35,735 nt of DNA from a virus, in the IMG/VR virus record IMGVR_UViG_3300009684_000007, positions 1 to 35,735 of that record. One strand, given 5' to 3'. This document shows positions 15,431-27,000 of the stretch, piece after piece. Under the pieces are notes generated by a model that saw only the letters and a program-made list of their open reading frames with translations, made no database searches and was not told the DNA's origin. Every line of letters starts with the position of its first letter. Positions within the stretch are counted from its first letter, which is position 1. A program made the translations under genes and the position numbers.

Positions 15431-15930
15431 GTGTCTGGGTCATCGGCATTACCACCGTCATTTCCACCGCTGCCACGGTATACGGCCAGCAGCAACAGGC
15501 CAAGGCCGCGACCAAAGCCGGCGAATACAACAACATCCTCGCCGATCAGGAGGCCAAGAACGTGGAACTCCAGAACATGGAGCAGCTCAAGCGCGAGCGC
15601 ATCAAGAACCGCCGTGCCATGGCGGACATCCGCAATCGCATGGCTCAGAATGGAGTCCTCAACACCGAGGGAACCCCGCTCGCCATCCTCGGAGAATCCT
15701 CCGCCAACTTCAACCTCGGCATCCAGGACGCCGCCCGCGCCTCCAACATGCAGGCCGCCTCCCTCCGAGCCCAAGGCCAGATGGGTCTCTGGGAAGCCGA
15801 CCAAGGCCAAGCCGCCGCCAACATCAACAGCGTGGCCACCGGCCTAAACGGTGCCAGCAAAGCCTATAGCACCTGGACAGACCGCCCCACTTCCACGCCG
15901 TCCAGCACCACCCGCACCAAACGCACATGA
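15427..15930 (+). CDS. Internal virion protein (T7 gp14-like)
   Basis: This 167-residue protein begins with a hydrophobic Ala/Thr/Ile-rich segment (residues about 3-20, 'VWVIGITTVISTAATVYG'). It then becomes a long Gln/Ala/Glu-rich helix through 'QQQQAKAATKAGEYNNILADQEAKN' (in parts), 'IRNRMAQNGVLNTEGTPLAIL' and 'QAASLRAQGQMGLWEA'. These are hallmarks of the T7 gp14-type internal virion proteins, which leave the capsid on infection and form a channel in the outer membrane. Its place just before two larger internal virion proteins matches the T7 order gp14-gp15-gp16. Both ends overlap neighbouring genes. Confidence 0.8.
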   Translation: MSVWVIGITTVISTAATVYGQQQQAKAATKAGEYNNILADQEAKNVELQNMEQLKRERIKNRRAMADIRNRMAQNGVLNTEGTPLAILGESSANFNLGIQDAARASNMQAASLRAQGQMGLWEADQGQAAANINSVATGLNGASKAYSTWTDRPTSTPSSTTRTKRT

Positions 15931-17978
15931 TCCGCCTCCCAGAAATCCCCGACCTCCAGCAGACCGCCATCCGCATGCCGGAAATGAGCGGGAAGTCCCC
16001 GCAGGCCACCGCCCTGGGAAACCTCGCCCAGTCCATCGGCAACGTCGGCGAAGCTTTCGCCAAGCATGCAGACACCATCGACAAGCAAGACCAGCTTTAT
16101 AAAAGCTCCGACTGGAGAAACAAATTGAGGGAGAATTACGCCAACTTCCAACTCGAAAACGCCAAGGAACCCGATCCGGTCAAAAGGCTCAAAAGTGAAA
16201 AGGACTGGCTCGTCACCTACAAGGGCAGCCTGGAAGACCAGGGATTCAACGATGAAACCAAGAACCGCGAATCACTCCACTACGACGACTTTGCGACATC
16301 CGCCCGCATCGGCTCCGCCCAAGATGCCGCCCGACAGAATACCCAGCGGGCCGCGCTGGCGTGGAGCAACGAGTATGAAGCGCTCAAAGAACGAGGAGAC
16401 CGGGAAGGCTATGCAGACCTCAGAAAACGCGGAATCGATGGAGGCATCCTCCTTCCTGAGCAACTCGACAAAATGGACAAAGACTTCGAAAAAGCCGTCA
16501 ATAACTACGACCGCGCCATCAAATTTCAGGACCTCCAACGCCAGATCGACCAGAACCCGCATGGTCTCCTCAACTCACTAGAAAAGCCGGACGCGCCGCA
16601 GGCTTACGGGCTGGATACGGAGGCAATCGACTCCCTACGCCGACAGGCTGCCCACAAGAAGAACCAACACGACGGAGAATTCTGGGATGGAGTCTTGAAC
16701 CAGACCCTCACCTCCGGCAGCCCGACGATTTCCAAAGAGGACCTTCAAAAGCTCGCCGAGGATGGCAGCATTTCCCCAAACCAACGCGCCAGCTACCTCA
16801 ATGCCTACTACGGCCCCACGGAACCCTCCTACGACGAGGGGATCTTCTCCAAGGTCCATGAAGCCATTGCCAGCTATGACCCGTCCAAGGACCCCACACA
16901 GTCCGCCCTAGCCAAAATGCGCGGAGACCTCGCCACCGTCCCGCTTCCCAAGGAGTCCCTCCGCGTTCTCAACGACCAGCTTTCCGGAAAACTAAAATCC
17001 CCGGACTCTCCCAAGAACCGACTGGAAAGCGACTTCAGCCGCCAGACCGCCAACCATTTCGACAGCGGACGCTTCGGATCGTGGTTCGCCCTGAAGGACA
17101 CCGACAACAACTCGTCGACCGCCCCGACCAAGGTCATCAACGCCGTAGACTACGGCAAGGCCCTAATCACCCGCCGCCATTTCCTCGATGCCTGGGACTC
17201 CTACCTCAAGGCCGCCCCAGCCGACCTCCCACCAGAGGAAGCCCAGAAAACCTACGACACGCTCTTCCAGAAGATCGTGGTCGACAAGGCACCGCTCCCC
17301 GACCTCTCCGTCCCCGGCAGCGCTCCCGCGCCGGACTTTGAAAAGGAACTCGACAAGCTCTTTCCCCAAAAGTCCAAGCCCACAGACAAATCCACCTCCT
17401 CCACCTTTGGAGGCCAGCCGATCCAGCCCGCCGGGCGTTACTACGAAAACGCCAGACCCACCGTGTTCGGCGGCACCAACGACCCAGCCGACAACGGGCT
17501 CAGCGCCTTCGGAGGCACCACCGGAGCCGGTGGACGGGAAGGCGTGGCCATTCCGCAGAGCATCCTCGCCGCCACTTTCCCAGGAAAGGACAAGAAATGG
17601 ATTGCGGATAACGTAAAGGTCCACGTGAAGACCGACGCCGGCACCGATGCCGTCCTCAACGTGGCCGACTACGGCACCGCTGAATCGATTTGGCAACGTG
17701 ACAAGCGCCCCGTGCTCGACCTGACAGAAGGAGCCATCGCCCAGCTTGGAGGCCGCGCCACCTACAACTCGCACGGGAAGCTTTCCGGAGTGGAGGGATT
17801 CAAGAACGTCAACTTTGCCCTCACCACCGGCAAGGCAGGAACCCTCCCCCCGGATTCCCCATGGGAAGACCTCTGGAAAGACTGGTTCGCCGACAAGCGC
17901 CCGACCCATCCCGACCAGATCCAGAGCGGACTCGCTGCCCTATGGGACTCTCACCTGATGGCAAAGGCCGGGGAATAA
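15927..17978 (+). CDS. Internal virion protein (T7 gp15-like position)
   Basis: The 683-residue product is largely helical and coiled-coil prone in its first 400 residues, rich in Asp, Lys, Asn and Gln ('YANFQLENAKEPDPVKRLKS', 'RAIKFQDLQRQIDQNPHG'), with no membrane segment or enzyme motif. The C-terminal third is more globular, with Gly-rich stretches ('FGGTTGAGGREG'). Its size and its position between the gp14-like protein and the giant protein are those of T7 gp15, which forms the periplasmic ejection tube with gp16. The assignment is by position and composition. No peptidoglycan-cutting domain is visible. Confidence 0.7.
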   Translation: MIRLPEIPDLQQTAIRMPEMSGKSPQATALGNLAQSIGNVGEAFAKHADTIDKQDQLYKSSDWRNKLRENYANFQLENAKEPDPVKRLKSEKDWLVTYKGSLEDQGFNDETKNRESLHYDDFATSARIGSAQDAARQNTQRAALAWSNEYEALKERGDREGYADLRKRGIDGGILLPEQLDKMDKDFEKAVNNYDRAIKFQDLQRQIDQNPHGLLNSLEKPDAPQAYGLDTEAIDSLRRQAAHKKNQHDGEFWDGVLNQTLTSGSPTISKEDLQKLAEDGSISPNQRASYLNAYYGPTEPSYDEGIFSKVHEAIASYDPSKDPTQSALAKMRGDLATVPLPKESLRVLNDQLSGKLKSPDSPKNRLESDFSRQTANHFDSGRFGSWFALKDTDNNSSTAPTKVINAVDYGKALITRRHFLDAWDSYLKAAPADLPPEEAQKTYDTLFQKIVVDKAPLPDLSVPGSAPAPDFEKELDKLFPQKSKPTDKSTSSTFGGQPIQPAGRYYENARPTVFGGTNDPADNGLSAFGGTTGAGGREGVAIPQSILAATFPGKDKKWIADNVKVHVKTDAGTDAVLNVADYGTAESIWQRDKRPVLDLTEGAIAQLGGRATYNSHGKLSGVEGFKNVNFALTTGKAGTLPPDSPWEDLWKDWFADKRPTHPDQIQSGLAALWDSHLMAKAGE

Positions 17979-17981
17979 CTC

Positions 17982-17994
17982 GCCACCTGTTCAA
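17982..17994 (+). promoter_or_regulatory. GCCACCTGTTCAA element, copy C
   Basis: This exact copy begins 3 nt after the stop of the preceding virion gene and ends 38 nt before the ATG of the 3,193-codon gene. The start codon itself sits in the right arm of a small hairpin, CCATGC-CCCCT-GCATGG (18020-18036). The spacing matches copies A and D. Candidate promoter element for the giant gene. Confidence 0.5.
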
Positions 17995-18032
17995 GCGACT
18001 CCCTCCCCACGCTATGGGACCATGCCCCCTGC

Positions 18033-21000
18033 ATGGCTGACATCTCGCTTCCTTCCCCGCCGGACTACCTTCCCGACTACTCTGGCCCCGCTGCCACCAT
18101 GCCGGTCTCTCAGGACCCGGCCACCGCAGCCAATGCCGCCATCCTTGGCGATGGCCATTCAGTCGCTCAAAAACCCGCCCGCACGGATCGCCAAAACCCG
18201 GCGGATTTCTTGAGTATCCCGCCACCGGCACCGGATGCCCCGCCGTCATCCATCGACATCGCCACCGGTAGGAAGACCACCATCCCCGAGGCCACCGCCT
18301 GGGGAGCCTTTCAGACCCTGAAGGCAAACCCCAAGGTCCTCGACGAACCGCAGCCGGACGGGACCACCCTCCGCGCCAGGCTGACCGATACCGTTTCGAG
18401 CTACTACGACGAGCGGAAAGCCAACAATCAAAAGCCGTTCCCGACTTACGCCGCAGAAGCTGTGGCTGCGCGAAATGCCCACCACGAAAAGCTTTTTTCC
18501 GGACTCGATAAACTCGACGCCGCCCTCACCCCGGAACAGAAAGCCGCCCTTGACGACCGGGCAAAGCTCGCCCCCGATCCGGACGCCTACCGCGCCCGCG
18601 CCATCAACTTCCAGTATCTCCGGGACCTTGACACACCGGTGACGCAGGAAAACTACCCCATCGCCCGCAGCGCCTACGCCGTGCAGCTAGGCCTTCCCGC
18701 CGAGGCCGACGACAAGGCACTCTACAACGCCATTGGCAACCGCCAGCGCGTGGCCACCGAGACCACCAAGACCCTTTCCAAGGCCATCCAGAAGGCCATG
18801 CAGACCGTCCTCATGGGCGACGGCCGCCCGGAGATCCGGGAGCAGCAGCTCAAGGACCTCCTCGCCGCCACGCCCGACGAGCACAAGAGCTTCGTCCGCC
18901 AGCAATTCACCAACTCCTGGAAAGACGCCCGCGACCTCGCCCGCCAGGCGAAGCCCGTGGTCGACCAGATCATGCCGCTACTCCTCGAAGGAGCCAACGC
19001 CAAGGAAGGCAGCCTCCAGGACACCTTCGGCAGCCACTTCGAAAAGGCCGGAGCCATGCTACCCGCCGATCAACCCGGCGGAAACCCGATGCGCGAGGCC
19101 GTGCTGGCCCAGCTTGAGGGGAAGATGAAGGCGATCAACCCCGAGGACTACGCCGGGTTCTCCCGCTTCTACGAGGCCCTTGCCCAAGGCACTGGAAACA
19201 TTGCACGCGGCACCTTTGACATGGGAGTCGCCCTTCGCCAGTGGAGTGACGAGACCGCCAAGAAAGCCGGCATGACCATTCCCGGCACTGACACCCGGGA
19301 GAATGCCGCCGCCGCTCATGACGATGCCCGGAAAATGCGGAACCTAACCGCCGCCACCGCAGGCAGTTTCCGCCGGAAAGACGATGGATTTATCCGCAAT
19401 GGTCTCCTCTCTGCCACCGAATCCGTTCCCTACACCCTTCTCGCCTTCGAGGGTCCGGCAGGCTTTGGCCTCATGACTTCCAGTATGGGAGGCCAATCCT
19501 TCCAAGACGCCCGACAGGCCAACCCAAACGCCTCACCCGCTCGCCAGGCAGAAGCCGCTCTTGTTTCCGGAGCCCTGCAAGCCGTCCTCGAAACCGTCTT
19601 CGACCATGCCGGCCTACGAATGGCCAAGATGAAGGTCCCCGGACTTTTCGCCGCCCTCAACAAGACCGGCGTGACCAATGCCACCGGACGCGCCGCCATC
19701 ACCGGCACCGCCGCCGCCCTTGGTATCCTTGGCACGGAATACACGGAAGAATTTGCACAGCAAGGAACCGACCGCGCCCTGCAGGACATGGCGCTTTCCC
19801 TCTCCGGCATCGATCCGACGACCAACTGGAAGGGTTTCTTCCACGACTGGAATCCGCTTTCCGGTAGCCAGGTTTCCATGGACACCCTCGGAGCAGTCCT
19901 CCCCTACGCCCTCATAGGCGGAGGAGTCGCCAGCTTCCAGAACTACCGCTTTGCCAATACCCTGCAACGCTCGACTCCCAGGCTCCGCTCCCTGGGTATC
20001 CCGGAGGAGCGCGTGCAGGCCATCGCCACCGCGCCCACGCTGGAAGACGCCACCACCGAACTACGCAGCGCGTGGAGGGATGGGCTGGACCTAGCCGCCG
20101 CCACCAAACAGCGGGAAAAGCTTTCCGCCATCGCCGAGGAAACCGTCGCCTTCTACGGCCAGAGCCCCATCCAAGTGATCCAACCGGAAAACAACGACTT
20201 CACCGGCGAAACTCAATTCCAGCTCAACCTCCCGGACGCGCCCCCCCGGGTGTTCCAGACTCTCGACGAAGCCTTCGATGCCCTCCGTGACTTCCACGCC
20301 AACCAACTGGGCGATGACCTCGACACCCTAAACGATGCCACCCGTCAGGACCTGATCGACTTCATGACCGGCGAATACTCCGCCGCCGCCAACATCCGCA
20401 TCACCGATCGAAGCAAGCTCGCCCTCACCCCAGACCAAGCCGTTAAGCAAGGGATCGCAACACAACAACAGATGACCGAGCGCCTCCGCATCCACGCCAT
20501 GCAGGAAGGCGTGGACGTCGCCGACCTCGATCTTTCAACCCTACGCATCCACGCCCGCCGCTTCTCCGAGCGCATGCGGGACGGCAGCCTCCGCCAGACG
20601 GTGGAGTATTTCCAAGGAGCCGACCCCATCAACGTGGCCGAGGACATCGCGGAAACCTACTGGACTAGCGCCCTCGACGAGGGACTTCTCAAACATGACG
20701 AGATCGTCGGCTGGATCCGCCAGGCCGAGCAGGTTACCGGCAACAGCTACCTCGACCCAAGCCACGACAGCACCAGCGACCGCGCCCAGCTTCAACTTAC
20801 CGAGGCCCTTTCCGCCTTCTCCCGCGAATACCTCGCCGGGAACGTCGCCGACGAGCGCCTGCCGGAAAAGTTTCGCCGCTGGCTCCACACCCTGATCGCT
20901 TACGCCGCCCATAAATTCCGCCACGCCGCCACCCTGCTCCGGTCAAAGCCGCTCATGGATGCCGTGAAGGCGGGAAAGATCGATTCCCGCTTCGTCGCCC

Positions 21001-24000
21001 ACATCGCCGACAGCGTGGGGCTGAATCAGGCCGAGACCGATCGCCGCTTCCAAAAGGACTACCAGGCCCAGCTCGCCGCAGAGGCCATGGGAGGCGTGGA
21101 GGAAATCTCCGAAGCAGCCCGTGGCATGCTCCCTCACCCGGAAACCGCCCGCCAGCGCCAGCACCCCCTCGCCGGTGAACTCCAGCGCCTGTATGATTCC
21201 CTGAAGACTCCCACCCGGCGCCGACGCAAGGACGGCAGCACGATCGACAGCACCCAGCGTGCAAACGCTTTCTTCCTCCCCATCGGCGAATGGGAGAGCC
21301 CGGACGACGTACGCCAGAGCCTGAATGAAAAGGGCTTCGCCTTCGACACCCCCGCCGCCCTCCTCTCCGCCCTCGATGATTCCCTCAACTACAACCTGAA
21401 GAGCTACGCCACCCAGGGAGGCATGCTCGACCAGTCGTTTTCTGTGGGATCCTTCCAGACAAACGAGCAGGCCCGGCAAGCATACGAAAAAGAAATCTCC
21501 GCCCGCCTCGCAGAAGCAGGAATCCAAACTGAGTTTACGCACATCGAAATTGAACCAGGCAAGGCCAATACCGTCATCAATTACTATCGGGATGGCCAAT
21601 ATTTAGGTGAATCGATCCGCTCTATTTCAGCAAAAGAGATGAAACTGTCCACAATTGGACTTAACGGCAAGACAGGAGCACTTCGGCCCATCTACGCCGC
21701 CGAGTCACAATTTTCAAAAGACCATCACCTCACAGTCCGGAGCAGACTTTCTAATCAGTTCACCAGAGCAAAATTCAACGAATTTTACCCCAACAGCACA
21801 GAGATAAAGGGCGGGAAAACTCTCATCTGGTCCCCACCCAATATCGCCACCCAGGGAGGCATGCTCGACCAGTCGTTTTCCGTGGGGCGCACGAACGTTT
21901 TCCCGACGGCAGGAACACGATCGATCCAGACCACCGACGGCCGTACGCTTGTCGGCCCAGCCACGTTCTCGATTTCCGCCTACCACGGCACCCCGCACAA
22001 GGTCGACCGCTTCAGCCTCGACAGGATCGGGACCGGGGAAGGCGCGCAGGCCTATGGGTGGGGCCTGTATTTTGCCGGAAATCCGAATGTCGCCAAGGCC
22101 TACGCTAGAGCTTATGCAAGAGGAGAAATTTCCACAGCCGAGGACGCCGCAAGACTGGCGCTTTCTTTAGAACAATCTCCAGCATCCGCCATCGAAGCAT
22201 TGAAGGCACTGGACATCCCGGGCCTGAAGGATTCCACGTTGGTAGACGATGCCGTTCGTCTTGTGGAATTAGGAGCCGTCTCAACTGGCAACCTCTACAC
22301 CGTCACCCTCGACGTGAACGATGAGGACCTGCTGGACTGGGACAAACCGTTTTCCGAGCAGCCCGAGTCTCTCCGAAAAGCATTTGCTGCCATGACCGAG
22401 ATTCGCGTGAGACCTTATGGACCTAATCCATACGGGGGAGAAGAATTTGCCGACGTGGAAATCAAATTGCCTGGCGGACAATGGTCTGCTGAGGGAGCTT
22501 ATCCACTGGAAAAAGCCAAGAAGCGCCTTGAGGATAAGCAATCGATCATTGACGATCTTCGATTCTCAGGGGAATCGATTTATGACATCATCATGCGGAC
22601 CAAACGGGACGCCGCCGAAGTTTCCCAATATCTCAACGATCTCGGCGTTCCAGGCATTCGCTACCTCGACGGCAATTCCCGCGCCCAAGGCCAAGGCTCG
22701 TCCAACTACGTCCTCTTCGACGAGTCCAAGATCCAGATCACCGAGGAGAATGGAAAGCCGGTCACCATGGCAGACCAGTCGTTTTCAATTGGCCCGGTGA
22801 TGCTCCCACCCACCACAAAAAAGAGCCGGACCCTTTCGGATCCGGCTCTTGCTCCCCACGTTGGTGGGGAAAGCGGCTTAATGAGCTTTGATACTCGGGC
22901 CATCCCCACGTTGGTGGGGAACGAGGAAGACGCTACATCCTTCTCCTTGGGTCGCGCAAGGGAAAATTTCTTCGCTGCTCAGAATCGTTTGCTCACCGCC
23001 AAGGAAGCACTGACAAAAGAGGAAAAAGACGCCTCCACGGCTCGTTACCAATGGGAAATTCAGCATGGGAAGCAAACCGTCGACCAGTATCCCCGATCAC
23101 CCAAGGGGCCGCTCTCCAACGTTTTGATCGCTGGAAACAAATACAACCGGCCTCGCACAAACTTTGGTGATCCTGATCTTGAGGCTTGGCGCAAGCACTT
23201 GAGCTTGCCAGAGGAATCAACACCGCAGGAAGTCGTCAACGCTGTAACCCAAAAAGTCGGACGCGAGATTTTTGGATTTGCCGGATCATCAGGAGATAGA
23301 CGGTCGATCCGACTGGTTTCTCAAAGCGGACAACTGATTGCCGAAATCCCCGGAACGTCCTACCAACCATTTCCGGAACCGGAGTCATTGATTGCCGCCC
23401 GCGAAGCATTGGCCCAAGCGGAGGCCGATCTTTACCTTGCTGAGGAAGAATTTGACCCGGAAACCGATGCGCGTTTAGCCATTGCCGACCGTCTGCGCGA
23501 AAAGGAACTGGCCAAGAAAGCCGCCATGTTCGCCGCGTTGCTGGATGCCCGGGATGATGAAACAAGAAACGCTGCCAGCTACTTTGTGGCAAAGGTCTGG
23601 GCGGCCTATGGCTCCCATGACAAGGTTTTCCAGTATGGAAAAACCGAATCGTCGGATGCCGACGACATCGCCGCTGCAGTCTCGACACCCGGCAAGCTCG
23701 TCACGGCTACCGAAAGCGGCGACAGCGTCCGCTTTTCAGGACCGTCTGGCCACTTGACGATCCACGACGCTGACACCGACCAACCTCACATCGAAGCCCT
23801 TGCCGCAGGTAGCAAAGGGAAAAAAGCTGGAGGTGGATCACAACTCTACGCCGCTGCCCTCGACTGGATCCACAACAACGGGAAGCGGATCAAGGATGAT
23901 CCGGGCGGACTGACCGCCATCAATCACGTTCGGCGCACTTCCAATTTCCTCGCCAGTGCCATCCGCTGGGGAACGACAAAGCACCTCATGCCGCACAAAT

Positions 24001-27000
24001 CCCAAGCCGTTGGGAAATGGACAAAGAACGACGTGCTTAACACCGCGCTGCTGGCAACCAAGGAACTGGACAACGTCCTCAAACTCATCCCCTCCGCGCG
24101 GGCCTTGCGTTTCGACTTTCAGTCTGGTAGCTTCTTCGCAGGTGAAAGACTCCTTACAGACGCCGACCTCGAAGGAGAAATCTCCAACCACAATGCCGGA
24201 GACCAAGGCGTCGGAATTTCAACGCTTCAAAGAGCGATCATCACGGCATCCGCGATACAAGAATTTCAGCGCGGAACAGCTTCGAGTGCTTTGGAATCGG
24301 CAGAATCCGGGCTCCCGGATTCCCTGACAGGTGTCAGTTACTCCCTCTCCGCCTCCGCCATCGGCGACTTGGAAAAACTCATTGCCCAGAAGCTGACCGA
24401 AGGCCCAGCCGAACGCGCCCAGATCCTCCAGACCCTCCGCAACCGCCTCGCCGGAGTCCTTCAGCGGCAGGAGGACATCACCAACGGAGTCCACCCACTC
24501 CTGAAGCGCGGCAGCATGGACCCGGTGCAGACCGACCGCCTCCGCCAGCGCGAGCTTTCCGCGCAGATCCACGCGATCATTTCCGCCTTCCCGCCGGAAG
24601 TCCGGGGAAAGGTCAACTTCGACAGCACCACCCTCCTCGATGCCGATGGCCCGCGCAGCGTGGTCAACGCGATGAAGAGCGTGATCAATCGCCTCGACGA
24701 AGCCCTCGAACCCTATCTGCAGGAGCAATACCTCGACGCCCTCGCCAAGCTGATCGACCTCGGCAGCCCGGTCCGCAAGGCCGGAGAGACCAGCAAGAGC
24801 AAGCTGACCCCGGAAACCCAGCGCACCTTTGACCTGGCCGTCGAAGCCACGCGCCTGACCCCGACCGAACTCTCCGCCCGCCTGATCGGCACCGAGGCCA
24901 CAATCGCCGAACTCTCCAACAATCCGGATGCCGACGGCAAGGAACTGGTCCGCCAGACGCTGACCCTGAACTTTCTCGAAACCTTCGGAGCCCTCCACAC
25001 CCGCAGCGCCGCGGAACTGGAACACGCGCACCAGCAGCTTCTCAGCATCTACTCCAGTGGCCGCATGACCCGCCGCATCCTCGACGATGCCCAGCGCGAG
25101 GAACGCGCCGCCTGGCGCAAGGAGATTCTGGAAAGCCTCGGCCTACCCTACGGAGCCAACGACCACCAGCACACCACCGGCACCTCCAAGAAAGGCCTGG
25201 CCGCCGCCGGGGAAATGCTCCAGTCCCTCCGCCTTGGCATGTCGTCCTTCCACCAGGTCATGGAGTGGATCCTGCCAAAAAGCACCACCGCCCGCATGAT
25301 GCAGGCCGAGGAACGGAAAGCCGCCACCGCCTCCACCCGCCTGAAGCTGGAAGCGCACGACCGCTTCAACGAGTTCTTTGCCACGCGCATGGGACTGAAG
25401 ACCCGCCGCCAGCGCAACGCCGTCCTCGCCCGCCTCTCCGAGCGCAAGGACACCGACATCCGCCTCCTCGAAGGCATCCGCAGCAAGTCGGAAAAGCTGA
25501 CCATCGAGCAGGCCCAGCGTGTCCTCCGCGGGCAGATGAACACCGGCTGGGAAAACGACCGCATCGCCATGGAATCGCTCCGCCAGGCCTACGCGGAGTA
25601 TCAGCTACTCCCGAAAAAGAACCGGGACGCCCGCGAATTCATCCGCTTCGACCGTGTCACGCAGCGCGGCAATGAGTCGCCACTCGTCGCCAGCCAACTC
25701 GAACTCCTCAACTACCACCTGACCGCCCAGCAGGCCGAATACCTCCCGGCCCTCGACAAGTGGGGATTCACCGAGGACGTGCTGGCCGCGATCAAGGACA
25801 AGCTCGAACCGGAAACCCTCGACCTCGCCGAATTCCTCGCCACCGAATACGCCGACGGCTACCACCGCCTCAATCCGGTTCACCGCGCCATCACCGGCAT
25901 GGACATGCCGCAAATCCGGAACTACTCGCCCGGTCGCTTCGAGAACGCCAAGGGCAGCGCCAACGACGCGCTCGACGCCTTCGGCTCCACCCTCGCCAGC
26001 CCGAACGCCCTCGCCGCTGGATTCACCAAGAACCGCAAGGCCCACATGGCACGGCCGCAGAAGGTTTCCGCCCTGGCCAGCTACTGGGGACACGTCGCCA
26101 CCACCTCCCACTTCATCGCCTACGCCGAGCTTTGCCGGGATATGGGAGCCGCGTTCAAGACTCCCGAGATCCGCCGCGCCATCGAGGCCCGCTTCGGAAA
26201 GAAGATCGCCGGCACCTTCTCCCAATGGCTCGACGCCATCGCCCTCGACGGACAGTTTCAAGCCACCGTCTCCCTCGCCTCCGCCGAGATCGGCCAGCGT
26301 GCCCTCGCAGGCCAAGCCGCCATCGGACTGGCCTACAACCTTGGCGTCCTCCTCAAGCAGGCCAGCGCAGGCCTTGGATTCCTCATGGAAATGCCCCTGA
26401 AGGATGCCGCCAAGGGTCTCATGCTGTCCCTGAGCAACCCGCAGGCCCTCACCAAACTCTGGAACACTGAGACCATTCGCCAACGCATCGACTCCGGATT
26501 CTCCCCGGAAGACCGACAGCTTCTCACCGTCGCCGATTCCAAGCCGTCCCTGATCCTCGACCTCCTCGCCGTCGGTCGACTACCGATTGCCTGGACCGAT
26601 GCCGCCATGACCACCATTTCCGGCAGCGTGGCCTACCAGTTCCACCGGAACCAAGCACTCAAGCAAGGACTCAACGAGCAGCAGGCCGAGGAGATAGGAC
26701 TCGCTGCCATGGACCGGGTCATTTTCCGCACCGCCCAGCCAAACCGCACCGCGGAGCGCAGCCTCGACGAGATCACGACCGCGCACCCGTTCATGCGGAC
26801 GCTGTTCCAGTTCAAGAGCGACCCGCGCCAGAAGTTCGCCCTGGCCACCGAGGCCATCGCCAAGGCCATCCGGGGAGACATCACCAAGGGGGAAGCCGCC
26901 AAGAAGTTCCTCGTCACCTGGGCGCTCTACGGACTCATGGCACAAGTCGCCGCCGACGTGTGGAAAGGCATCTCGCGCGACGATGACGACAACGACTATA

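Noticed and set aside
22853-22921. CRISPR array
   Set aside because: The hairpin resembles the stem of some type I repeats, but there are only two 19-nt copies with a 50-bp period, they lie inside an open frame, and no cas gene is present.
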